Positions 1-8,493 of a stretch of DNA of 64,000 nucleotides are shown here, piece by piece. A program made the position numbers and the translations under genes. This stretch comes from Rubellimicrobium mesophilum DSM 19309. Its GTDB lineage: Bacteria > Pseudomonadota > Alphaproteobacteria > Rhodobacterales > Rhodobacteraceae. Positions within the stretch are counted from its first letter, which is position 1; each line of letters starts with the position of its first letter. The notes below the pieces were generated by a model. That model was not told where the DNA came from, ran no database searches, and saw nothing but the letters and a program-made list of their open reading frames with translations. Location of the stretch: NCBI RefSeq assembly GCF_000600335.2, contig NZ_KK088521.1:203933-267932 (forward strand), in the 5' to 3' direction.

Positions 1-177
1 GGCCTCGAGGTCGGCAGGCTCCACCTCGCCCGTGCTGTCACGGCCGGCCCGGAGTTCCCCGACCCGCTCAGAATTGATGTCGAAACCAACCGTTGTGTAC
101 TTCTTGCCGAACTCGGCAGCCAGTGGCAGGCCGACATAGCCAAGGCCGATGACGGCAATCTTGGTACTTTCAAACAT
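1..177 (-). CDS. Nucleotide-sugar dehydrogenase, N-terminal part (runs off the window)
   Basis: Only the first 59 codons are inside the window; the gene continues beyond base 1. The start ATG is at 175-177. The protein opens with a Rossmann dinucleotide-binding motif GLGYVG at residues 11-16, followed by FDIN at 32-35, whose Asp33 would bind the NAD ribose. This pattern is typical of UDP-glucose/UDP-N-acetyl-hexosamine 6-dehydrogenases, which oxidise a nucleotide sugar to the uronic acid for capsule, O-antigen or exopolysaccharide synthesis. It is the last visible gene of the minus-strand polysaccharide cluster. The exact substrate (UDP-Glc, UDP-GlcNAc, UDP-GalNAc or GDP-Man) cannot be read from this fragment. 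Confidence 0.85.
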   Translation of the reverse strand, partial: MFESTKIAVIGLGYVGLPLAAEFGKKYTTVGFDINSERVGELRAGRDSTGEVEPADLEA

Positions 178-472
178 AAGCGAGTGACTCCTTTCCGTTG
201 ACTTCATAGCTCTGGGAAGCAAGACTGAGGTGCACCCGTCTAGCAGGTTCCTTACGGACCTCCAGCGGGGTTGCCGCGCCTTCTATGAACCTGGCTCCTG
301 TGGACCAACATCCGGCATCCATAGAACCTCCAAGCGCGTCTCACTGCATAAGACGGGACTGACTCCCGCGACCGACGCAACCCTTTGCCCCATCATATTG
401 CCTTGGCCGGACTGGCTGAGAGGACTGACCTGATCCGAGGGGATCTGCCGCGGTCCAGCGCGGCGACAGTCC
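178..472. other. Intergenic region upstream of the nucleotide-sugar dehydrogenase
   Basis: About 295 bases separate the methyltransferase gene from the dehydrogenase; both lie on the minus strand. A GGAGT ribosome-binding-like stretch (ACTCC at about 187-191 on the plus strand) lies ahead of the 177 start. I see no convincing gene, repeat or strong -35/-10 pair here. The gap is large for an operon, so the dehydrogenase may have its own promoter. Confidence 0.4.
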
Positions 473-1708
473 TCACCGATGCCGTGTAAGCGATTGCTTA
501 ATCAGGCGGACCGGCGCGGTGATCCGCCACGAGCTGCTCCTAAGTAGCGCCTCAACTCTCTGTTCCCAGGCTTCACTCTGTGCACGCAGGCGGTCCACTT
601 CGGCTTGCAGTGACTTGCGGGTCCGGGCCGCCTCCGCTCTGGCGACGTTTGCTGCAACACGGGCCTCTTCCAGCAGTCGTGTGAGCGCTGCCGTCTCCTC
701 GAAGCGCATGGTTCTTTCGGCGGCGCCACGCGCCTCGCTTTCAGAGCGCAATCGGGCGTTCTCCCGCGCGAGGCTCTCCTCCATCTCGGCCTGTGCCACA
801 TGGAGGGTGAACACCTCTCCCTGTACCTGGGCCAGATTCCGGCTGCACTGCTCGTAGACGGCTGTCATCTCTTTCAAAGCGGCTTCGGCGGCGTCGAGTG
901 CTGCCTGCGTCGTGAGCAGCTCCTGCTGTGTCTGAGCGGCGGCGGCATCCGATGCTTGGGCTTGGACCATTGCTTCGAGCGACTGTCCCGACCTGCGGAA
1001 TACTGCCTCGATATCGGTCGGGAGCACCCCGTCGGAGCAGGAGTCGATCAGTGCCCTCAGCGCAAAAGGAAGCTCCTTGCCCTTGAAGATCACAGTCATG
1101 CCTGCGTTTGCTTGGAACTCGATCCTTTGGCACGTCTCGATTAGTTTCATTAGGTCGGCGCCGTCACCCTTGCGGCGGTCCAGATCATTGGTGCCGTGCA
1201 GGACCAGTACGCCGTTCGGATGAAGCCGGCTCAAACAAACCTGGCCGTCCAGGTTCTCGCCCTCGGGCAGGTTGTCGAGGTCGACGAGCAATAGATCAAG
1301 GTTCTCCATCCCGTTCCGGGAGAGATCCTCTGTCGGCCTCCGACCTGCGGAAAGGCTTGAGATATCCTCGTAGAGCATAGCCTCGTGCTTGCGCAAGATG
1401 ACAGGAGGAGTCTGCAGCCGCAGACCGGGCGTCTCACCGGTCCAGTAGCCAAACCCCCGGCATCGGCCCGAAATACTTAGCTTGTCGAGTGCCTGGCAGA
1501 GCGCGAAGTAGGATGACCCGTCGCCGACGCCGAGGACTTCGATGCTGCGGGGTCTCAGGGTGCTGCTTAACCAGAAAAGGAATGGTACATACGCAAGCGA
1601 AGGAGACTGCGTCATCAGCCGCGGACGCCAGAACAGGGTCTGTATCGTGGCTGGTCTCAGGAACTCGGCAGCCGGGTTAGTATCGCAGATGTCAATCTCG
1701 GACGTCAC
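473..1708 (-). CDS. Class I SAM methyltransferase-like protein with C-terminal coiled coil
   Basis: 411 residues. The N-terminal half looks like a Rossmann methyltransferase: a glycine-rich GVGDGS stretch at about 60-65, where SAM would bind, then LLLVDLDNL and GVLVLHGTN strands as in polysaccharide-linked methyltransferases. From about residue 240 to 390 it is Ala/Glu/Arg-rich heptad-like sequence, probably a long coiled coil. The C-terminus has a SSSWRITAPVR motif that recurs at the ends of glycosyltransferases and methyltransferases of polysaccharide loci. The start overlaps the stop of the upstream sulfotransferase-like gene by 4 bases, so translation is probably coupled. A role in modifying or length-controlling a surface glycan is inferred; the acceptor is unknown. 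Confidence 0.7.
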   Translation of the reverse strand: MTSEIDICDTNPAAEFLRPATIQTLFWRPRLMTQSPSLAYVPFLFWLSSTLRPRSIEVLGVGDGSSYFALCQALDKLSISGRCRGFGYWTGETPGLRLQTPPVILRKHEAMLYEDISSLSAGRRPTEDLSRNGMENLDLLLVDLDNLPEGENLDGQVCLSRLHPNGVLVLHGTNDLDRRKGDGADLMKLIETCQRIEFQANAGMTVIFKGKELPFALRALIDSCSDGVLPTDIEAVFRRSGQSLEAMVQAQASDAAAAQTQQELLTTQAALDAAEAALKEMTAVYEQCSRNLAQVQGEVFTLHVAQAEMEESLARENARLRSESEARGAAERTMRFEETAALTRLLEEARVAANVARAEAARTRKSLQAEVDRLRAQSEAWEQRVEALLRSSSWRITAPVRLIKQSLTRHR

Positions 1709-3302
1709 TCTTGATCCCTCGAGGCGTTGGCTCTGAGAGTGAGGACCGCGAAGTCCTCTCCTATGTCCGCCTTAAGGAGCGAAGAATGTTGCTGCAAGCG
1801 GAACAGGGACTTCATGATGGGTTTTACGAACATGACCCTTGTCAACGTTTCACATGACCGAAGCTGAGACCAGACAGCCTGTGGGTCCAGGTCTGGCCCT
1901 ACCACCAGAAGCTCTGGCTGTGGAAGAGAACAGGCTGAGAGCACCGTGAGCGGCTCGAAGTATCGCTCGTGGCTTGTCTGCGCCACATCGAGAACGACGA
2001 GATGGGACGGCAGGTCGAGCCAATGTATCTCGCGAGCCATGCGTAAGCTGCTACTCGATCGCTGCATCATCAGGATCGGCAGCTTGCCACGAAAGGTGGA
2101 TGCGATCAGCGCCGTCTGCGGCGAGCCGAGATGCAGGCTGATCGCCGCATCCGAAAGTAGGTCCAACAGTCGTTCCAGTCCGCTGGGACTCAGCGTGCAG
2201 ACGGCGGCCGCGCCAGGCTTTCGGCCAGGGGCTTTGCCGCGAGCCCTTGCTTCTAGACTGCAGGCAGTCAAGACCCCAAAGCGCAGCATCTCCTCCACCG
2301 CTTCCTCTCGAATCCGAGAGAAACCGCTCGGCGCACCAAGATCGCCGACGCCGAACGGGAGCGGCAATCCGAAGTCGTCCGCCAGTCGGGCGTTCGAGGC
2401 CTCAAGAGTCGCAGAAACGACTGGCGAGAGCACGATGGGTGGATCGAATGCGTCCCGGCCGCTGGCCTGCGCTGGACCAAAGCCCTCGCCGCTTGACGCA
2501 TCTCGGTCTCGAGCTCGAGTTGCACAAGTCGGGCCAGTGAGCGAGTGAGCATGTTCAGGCGCCGCTTGGCCTCGACAAGGATTCCCGCCTTCTCGCTGAC
2601 GTTAGCATGGAGAGACAGAGCCAGCGTCGTGGATGTAATTGGCAGGCCCGCCGCCTTCAGGAAAGCGGGGACGACGCCGCCGCTCTCCTGTGTTCGATTG
2701 TAGTCGATGACGCTCACGGTCTTTGCGTGAAGAAGGCGGGAGACGTGCCGGAGGCGTAGGTCGTATTCGAGAGCGCCACTGTCGAGCATATCGAGAGTGA
2801 AGTGTTCAAAGCTGTCCGTCAGACACTTGAAGCCGCTAACTACACTCTCCACGTAGCGCGACCGAAGCCAACTGCACTGATCTCGCAGAACGGCCACGAC
2901 CTGCACGTCCCAATCTTTGAAGTAATCGCCTATCTGGGCAAGTTCGGCATCGGGCCGATCCATCATCAGGTTCTCGATCGATAGAACCACAATAGGCGCT
3001 TTGTGCCGGGCAAGCTCTTCATGAAATGCTTCAAGCCGGTTCGCGACGAGGTTGCGCACGAACATGAGATGCCCGGCGGTCCGTGTGTTGTCGAACGGAT
3101 TTCGTCGCTCGAATACGCTGGCAGGAAAGAGAATGCCCTCGCCCAGAAGGGCCTCTCTTTGATCCTCCAGGTAGTTTTGAAGAGACGTGCTTCCCGATTT
3201 GGTCTGTCCGATATGCAGCACGAGCCGCGGACGCGTGCCGCTGGTTGGAAACCATTGGGACAGGTCGCTACGTTCAGTTCCGGTAGTCAAGTCAGAAATC
3301 AC
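1705..3302 (-). CDS. Sulfotransferase-like protein, interrupted by one frameshift
   Basis: The reading frame begins at ATG 3302 and is broken near 2465-2478; the second frame continues to 1705. Restoring one base gives about 532 residues. The N-terminus has a P-loop-like HIGQTKSGSTSLQ at residues 30-42, matching the PAPS phosphate-binding loop of sulfotransferases, and VLRDQCSWLRSRY near 139-151 fits the second conserved region. After the break the protein reads through DAFDPPIVLSP, as expected for a continuous polypeptide. It probably sulfates a surface glycan or is a degenerate member of that fold; the second half has no recognised motif. The shift is a one-base loss like those in essential genes of this window, so a sequence error is more likely than a true pseudogene. 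Confidence 0.65.
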
Positions 3303-4336
3303 ACGTTAATGTCCAGTTTCTCTTCGTCGCAGATGAGCTCCAGATCATCCTCGGCCAGACTCTGGGCCGCGAATTCGGCCTCCAGCCCGTTGGAGAAGAA
3401 GTGATCCATGACAAAGTCGACGCCGAACTGGTTGACGTTACGCAGATCGGGTTCGAAGAACATCCCCCGGCCAGGATGTGACGAGATGATTTCGAAGGAG
3501 GGAAAGTAGTAAATATCGGCAATATCCTCGGACAGTTCCCCCGCGACGGCCCGGAGCACCGACTTGGAATAAGTCGTAGCTACAAGAACGTGGTTCGCGG
3601 TTGCTGTTGCGGCCAGGGGGACTGGCGAGACGGTCAACAGCATGCGCGCAGCCGGGTTCACACTGCGCAGCCGCTCCCAGAAGGCGAGCATGTCGCCGCG
3701 GACATCGTTGTGACGAAGATTGCGAAACGCATAGCGTTCGGGCTCATAAGTGCCTGCAACAGTGCCGGGAGCCATGGGGAACATCGTGCCATCCGCGGTC
3801 GATTCCCAGCCCTCGGTCAGGCCCATCGTGAAAACGAACACGTCTAGGTTTGCGAACATCTGGCGCACTGCCGCGAGATGCCTCGTGCGTAGGGCTAGCA
3901 CCGTCTCGGCGCTATCCTGGCCGACAGAGTCTATGCCTGGCCTTAAGGCGTCGAAGTACCGGCCATCCTTCTCCCAGACTCGCTCGACCGGCGTCCGGCA
4001 GCCATGGGCCTCGTCGAATAACTGCACGAGTTGGCGTGAGGTGTAGATATTGCCGTACCGGCAGGAGAAGACCCCGTAACCCCACCGACGTGCCTCCGCC
4101 TGAGACGAGAAGACAGGAGGCGCAGGCTCCATATCCATATAGGCCGCGCCCCTGCTCGCGAGACTCCGGCCAATATGCTGTGCGAAGCAGCTTCCCGCTG
4201 TCGCCACGCGATCGGCGCGAACCAATGGCATCGAGGGCCAAAGTTCAGAGAGGTCCGCATAGTGCCGGGTGCCGACTGCGGCCTTCCAGAAGGCCCGCGG
4301 GGGCTGTGTGGCATAGGGGTGAGATGAGCCTGCCAT
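3299..4336 (-). CDS. GSCFA domain-containing protein
   Basis: 345 residues with the family-naming GSCFA motif at 48-52, followed by AQHIGRSL. GSCFA proteins are related to GDSL/SGNH-type hydrolases and are frequent in bacterial polysaccharide loci; their biochemical role is not settled, but acyl-ester hydrolysis or transfer on glycans is the usual guess. No signal peptide is visible, so a cytoplasmic location is inferred. The gene is 8 bases from the hydrolase-like gene upstream and overlaps the sulfotransferase-like gene downstream by 4 bases, placing it inside one operon. Confidence 0.85.
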   Translation of the reverse strand: MAGSSHPYATQPPRAFWKAAVGTRHYADLSELWPSMPLVRADRVATAGSCFAQHIGRSLASRGAAYMDMEPAPPVFSSQAEARRWGYGVFSCRYGNIYTSRQLVQLFDEAHGCRTPVERVWEKDGRYFDALRPGIDSVGQDSAETVLALRTRHLAAVRQMFANLDVFVFTMGLTEGWESTADGTMFPMAPGTVAGTYEPERYAFRNLRHNDVRGDMLAFWERLRSVNPAARMLLTVSPVPLAATATANHVLVATTYSKSVLRAVAGELSEDIADIYYFPSFEIISSHPGRGMFFEPDLRNVNQFGVDFVMDHFFSNGLEAEFAAQSLAEDDLELICDEEKLDINV

Positions 4337-4344
4337 GTCAACCT

Positions 4345-5283
4345 TCAGGAGTCGTGGGCCAGTTGCAAGTCGCGGAGGAGATCGGCCTTGAGAAGATCCT
4401 GGGCCGAAAAGGCTCTCGTCTTCTCCGGCGAGGTCGATCCTACAGAACTCGGTCCAACTGACGCCGCCGAGACGATCTGGTGATATGCGTCCAGAAGCGC
4501 CTGTTTCTCGGAGCTTGGTGCCAAGACGGCCGCCTGCACCCAGGGATAGTAGACCGAAGATGGGACAGAGTTACTGTGCCCCGGAATTCCGTAATATCCG
4601 CATTGCAAGATGAAGCGATCAGGTGTACCGATCGCGGAATTAAAGAACCCGGGTAATTGTCCCGAAAAATGCCGATCGTCGCCGCAACTTTGCAGATACA
4701 CAACAAGGTTCTTGAAACCGCCTGCATAAAGCTCGCCGAGACGGAGGCAGACCTGACCCTCAATGTCGCTGACGGATTCCGCACCTGGCCAAGCTGCGTC
4801 AAGCCAAGCAGCGACAGCCGAAGGCAAGTAGGCCTTCAAATCGACCTGAGGATTCGCAGCGACGCAGACGCTGTCAGAGTCAAAATACGAGCAATATAGG
4901 GCGGCGAAGCCGCCAGCCGAACCACCCACATAGATACGACGCTTGCTTCCAAGCCTATCGCTGACTTTTGCGATCGTCTCTACCAGCCCATCCTGAAGGC
5001 GCAGACAACGGCCGCCTGCGTACCAACCCGCACGCAGCGAGTCGCTAAGCTCCAGAGTTGCATCAGATATGGTCAGCTGATGAAATCCACCTACATTGGG
5101 CAGAAACGGCTGGAAGCACGGGATAGTGCGCGTCTGTCGGTTCACGGCGCCATGGAAGACCACGATAAGCCCGTCTGCTGTTCCCCTTTTGAATCTCACC
5201 GATATCTCAGGGCCACCAAAGCGCAGTCGGTAGAAGCCACTGCGTTTAAGGGCGCCTACATTGTCGATCTCCTGGAATTCCAT
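4345..5283 (-). CDS. Alpha/beta-hydrolase-fold protein of the polysaccharide cluster
   Basis: 312 residues. FHGAVN at 43-48 resembles the oxyanion strand of alpha/beta hydrolases and YVGGSAGGFAAL at 118-129 resembles the nucleophile elbow, with Ser122 as the likely nucleophile. A histidine in GHSNSV in the C-terminal part could complete a triad. This places it near esterase-like proteins such as the Asp2 group, which act on glycan O-acetyl groups, but the match is by motif only. There is no signal peptide or membrane segment. It lies 12 bases from the stop of the large glycosyltransferase and is probably co-transcribed with it. Confidence 0.6.
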   Translation of the reverse strand: MEFQEIDNVGALKRSGFYRLRFGGPEISVRFKRGTADGLIVVFHGAVNRQTRTIPCFQPFLPNVGGFHQLTISDATLELSDSLRAGWYAGGRCLRLQDGLVETIAKVSDRLGSKRRIYVGGSAGGFAALYCSYFDSDSVCVAANPQVDLKAYLPSAVAAWLDAAWPGAESVSDIEGQVCLRLGELYAGGFKNLVVYLQSCGDDRHFSGQLPGFFNSAIGTPDRFILQCGYYGIPGHSNSVPSSVYYPWVQAAVLAPSSEKQALLDAYHQIVSAASVGPSSVGSTSPEKTRAFSAQDLLKADLLRDLQLAHDS

Positions 5284-5295
5284 CTCGTACGTACC

Positions 5296-7830
5296 TTAGA
5301 CCTCCGCGACCACTGAGGACTCAATCATGCGCTTGAAGTTGCGACCTTCAACAGAGAGTTGCAAACCACCTGTGGGCTCGCCGGCGATGACATCCAGGCG
5401 GGTTCCCGCCAGCCGACCGGCGATGACGGCGCTTGAGAAGCGTTCGACAGCGATGTTTTGTACCTCAAGCAGATAGCCGAGGCGGCCCTGATCGTCTGCA
5501 GCCAGGCAACGCACCACACTCTCGACAGCCTCTGGCTCGCAGTAGATGGCGAGATCGCCGAACGTTCCGCGGAAGCTTGACGGCAGGATGCAAGGAACCC
5601 CTGCCAGCATGGCCTCTACCACCGTCCGGCCAAAGCCCTCCGTCAAGCCCGTGTGCGGGAAGTAGACGAAAGCATCGAGGGTGCTGAGATAGTCGTAGGG
5701 CTCGATTGCCCCGAACTCGTGAACCTCCCAGTTGCTCGGTAGCGCTCCGAGGGTCTTCTTCGCCCGCGATGCACCTCCGAGGATACGAATTTCAAAATCG
5801 GGGCTGCTGGGGTAGACAAGAGACAGTTTTTCCCTGTCCTCATGCCACTTCTCGGGGCCATCCCTCCCATGACGACCGATTTGGAACGGTCGCGCCATCG
5901 TCGGCTTGGGTGGTTGGCGATACATCGCCAGATCGAAGGTTGGCGTCCAATCTATGGGCGAGACATCGAATTCCATCCCGGTCGCCTTGCTATAGCTGAC
6001 CAGTTCCTCGCGCATGACAGGGCTGATCGGACAGATCGTCGTTCGTTCGGACTTAATCTTTCCGATCATCTCGGCCATCGATCCAATATCGTAAATGAGA
6101 CCTCCGTCTGGGCGCAAGTGCGAGTTGTTTATCACTGCGAAGACATGAACGGCCTCTATCCTACCCACAAGGTGGCGGAAGGAATCTGACGTGATCACGC
6201 CAGGGTGACGGCAGATCAGAACTTTCGCCTTGATGTTACCGACTTGCGTCCAGTGCCTGATGATGGACTTGTATTCATTGTACCGATGCGAGATCGGCTT
6301 GCCCAAGCATCCATTAGTCGGGCTGTGGACAAGAAGCACCTTGAGACCATGAGCCTGAAAGAACGACAACTCATCCAAGGTAGATGACGTGTTTCCGCCT
6401 GGAAATACAAGATTAGTGACAATGGCGACATCAAATAACTCAGGGCAGACGGCAGCGTCGGCCGTGGACAACTCACGCATCAACTCGCCAACTACTTCAG
6501 TCCCATTCAGGATTTCGGCCGGGGCTGCAAACGCGCGCTTAACCGACGGAAACGCTAGCCGAGATTTCAGCTTGTGCAGTTCTTGGTGCCAAGCCGCATA
6601 CGACTTCATGTACTCGATTCGGAACGGAGAAGCCCTTTGGCCGTCAACAAAGCCAAGGACTGGGTGGTTTGTAAGACCCTCGGGATTATCTAGGCACAGC
6701 ATGGTCACGGAGTCGAGTTGAGCGATATCTTTGCCATTCAATTTTTCGATCCGCCGGATCATCTCGGAGTCGCCTCCGACCCTCACTTGGTCCCAAGATC
6801 CCAGCAGGTCGTGAAAAAAGGTAGATTCCACCATCAGGGAGATGAATGCACTACGACAAGCCCCGTCCTGAGTATTCTTGCCAAGAGAGTTCAGGCGCAC
6901 GAAGTTGCCCTGCGCTGTCATGCGCAGCATACCTGCTAGACAGGCCGATTGGTCCCTTGCCCGAAGGAACGAAATCTGACGTTCCAGTCTCTGGGGATGC
7001 GCCCAGTCGTCAGCATCATGGCCAGTGATCCACTCGCCGCGCGCCTGCATCAAGGCAACGTTCTTGGACACGTAAGGCCCGGCGTTGACCCTACTTCTTT
7101 GGATCCTCACTCGGTCATCGCTGGCCGCGATCTGCTGCAGGATGGTCCAAGTTCCATCATCGGAGCAATCGTCCACAATCAGCAACTCTAGGTTGCGCCA
7201 CGTTTGGTTCAGAATTGATCCCGCCGCCATTCGGACCGTCTTTTCCGCGTTCCAGGCTGGCATGATGACCGAGATCAGCGGTCCGCCAGTCACCTCCGGC
7301 AGCGCCGTGGTCGACAGGCGGTCGATCACGGTCCCGCTGCCGTCCAAGCGGACGGGAGCAACGTCGAAATGGTTGAGATAGGAATTCAGGTGTTCTAGCC
7401 AAGCGGCCTCGTGCCCGACCGAGATCGCCGCGTTAGCCCTCAGGATATGTATGGTGTGAGCGAGATCCTCGGGCATGTACTGTTCTGCCAGAGCAATCGC
7501 GCGTGCATGTTCGCCACGCAGAGCAAGGGAATGCGCCGCTTTTAGCAGATTCTTGCGCTCGGGTGTCGTGACGTCGATGCCTTTCTGTGTCAACCACTGC
7601 AGCCGCGCGATCGGCTCATGCTCCACGCCCATATTGAACGCGACGCGGAGGAAGACCGACGAAATGTTAGGTCCAGGATCTCGGCACATCCGGGTCCCGT
7701 ATTTCAAGTAGTGCTCGGCGGGATCCATGCCGAGCACATCGACGTCCGGATAGGTGCGTCGATACCAGGAAGGATCAAAGAATTCCGACCTGCGCAAGTC
7801 GGCAAGTTCCTTTTCGGTCGGCAGTTTCAT
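5296..7830 (-). CDS. Two-domain glycosyltransferase (GT2 plus GT4-like)
   Basis: 844 residues. The N-terminus carries the FDPSWYRRTYPDV module (about 18-30) seen at the front of many polysaccharide glycosyltransferases. A GT2 domain starts near residue 184 with PLISVIMPAWN, has VDDCSDDGT at 219-227 and the nucleotide-sugar/metal DxD-like HDADDW at 271-276. The C-terminal half is a GT-B fold: TEGFGRTVVEAMLAGVP near 727-743 is the E-x7-E donor-binding motif of GT4 enzymes. Such fusions add two successive sugars to a growing glycan on the cytoplasmic face of the membrane. It is the first gene of the visible minus-strand cluster, preceded by an AT-rich gap. Confidence 0.85.
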   Translation of the reverse strand: MKLPTEKELADLRRSEFFDPSWYRRTYPDVDVLGMDPAEHYLKYGTRMCRDPGPNISSVFLRVAFNMGVEHEPIARLQWLTQKGIDVTTPERKNLLKAAHSLALRGEHARAIALAEQYMPEDLAHTIHILRANAAISVGHEAAWLEHLNSYLNHFDVAPVRLDGSGTVIDRLSTTALPEVTGGPLISVIMPAWNAEKTVRMAAGSILNQTWRNLELLIVDDCSDDGTWTILQQIAASDDRVRIQRSRVNAGPYVSKNVALMQARGEWITGHDADDWAHPQRLERQISFLRARDQSACLAGMLRMTAQGNFVRLNSLGKNTQDGACRSAFISLMVESTFFHDLLGSWDQVRVGGDSEMIRRIEKLNGKDIAQLDSVTMLCLDNPEGLTNHPVLGFVDGQRASPFRIEYMKSYAAWHQELHKLKSRLAFPSVKRAFAAPAEILNGTEVVGELMRELSTADAAVCPELFDVAIVTNLVFPGGNTSSTLDELSFFQAHGLKVLLVHSPTNGCLGKPISHRYNEYKSIIRHWTQVGNIKAKVLICRHPGVITSDSFRHLVGRIEAVHVFAVINNSHLRPDGGLIYDIGSMAEMIGKIKSERTTICPISPVMREELVSYSKATGMEFDVSPIDWTPTFDLAMYRQPPKPTMARPFQIGRHGRDGPEKWHEDREKLSLVYPSSPDFEIRILGGASRAKKTLGALPSNWEVHEFGAIEPYDYLSTLDAFVYFPHTGLTEGFGRTVVEAMLAGVPCILPSSFRGTFGDLAIYCEPEAVESVVRCLAADDQGRLGYLLEVQNIAVERFSSAVIAGRLAGTRLDVIAGEPTGGLQLSVEGRNFKRMIESSVVAEV

Positions 7831-8322
7831 AGTCTGGGTCTCACAGGATGTTTACACAGATCGAACGATACTCTACGCAGGATTATAAATAAGCTATGCC
7901 TAATGGACTGAGCGCAACTCCATTTCGGAAATGACTTATGATGATTGGTCTCTTCTGGCATTGCCCGGACCAGAAGTGCAGCTTCTTTAGGACTTCAGAA
8001 ACCTAATATCGAACGTCGACCCGTTTGACTGTCTCCGCCGCTACCGTCCATGCCGCCAATTCGCGTCACCGTTCGTCGCCATCGAGCAGGGTGGCCAACG
8101 TCCGCCAAATGTCTCCAAATGCGACTTGTGCGTCGTTTCACGTTGTCGTCACACGGTTGACTGACGTTTTCATGCGACGTCCTTGCGGGTCCGTTAGTCC
8201 AGGTGTTGGCAAGGGTCAAGACGGATGGAACAACGAGCGTGAGGTCGGTTTGGCAGTGACTTCGACGATGGCCCAGTCGACCGCCGAAAGGCGCCGCGTC
8301 CGGCTGGCGTGTCGGAAGACTC
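7831..8322. other. AT-richer gap between polysaccharide cluster and tRNA-Arg
   Basis: About 490 bases with no convincing gene. The part next to 7830 (for example TTATAAATAAGC near 7880) is clearly AT-rich for this genome and is the likely promoter region of the glycosyltransferase operon. Reading the minus strand from about 8140 to 8010 gives a broken stretch, including DIWRTLATLLDGDER followed by a stop, that could be decayed coding sequence. I could not identify it. Confidence 0.35.
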
Positions 8323-8399
8323 TGGCGCGCTGGGGAGGATTCGAACCCCCGACCCCTTGATTCGTAGTCAAGTACTCTATCCAACTGAGCTACCAGCGC
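8323..8399 (-). tRNA. tRNA-Arg (anticodon ACG)
   Basis: The minus strand folds as a cloverleaf: acceptor GCGCTGG pairs with CCAGCGC, anticodon stem CTTGA/TCAAG with loop CTACGAA gives anticodon ACG, and GGTTCGAATCC forms the T arm. The discriminator is G and the 3' CCA is encoded. The 3' end faces the lower-GC polysaccharide cluster, the usual orientation of an island integrated at a tRNA gene. Confidence 0.95.
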
Positions 8400-8493
8400 G
8401 CGGCAGAGTGGGGGCGATGTAGCGGTGCCCTCTGGGCTTTGCAAGGGCCATTCCGCATCTTGCGGCCGACCTGCCGCAAGGTCCGCCGGACCC

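Noticed and set aside
230..433. 67-codon plus-strand open frame in the first intergenic region
   Set aside because: No ribosome-binding site, no known motif, and opposite strand to the operon; it looks like chance.
8025..8360. Plus-strand open frame running into the tRNA-Arg gene
   Set aside because: It reads through the antisense of the tRNA and has no recognisable protein content.
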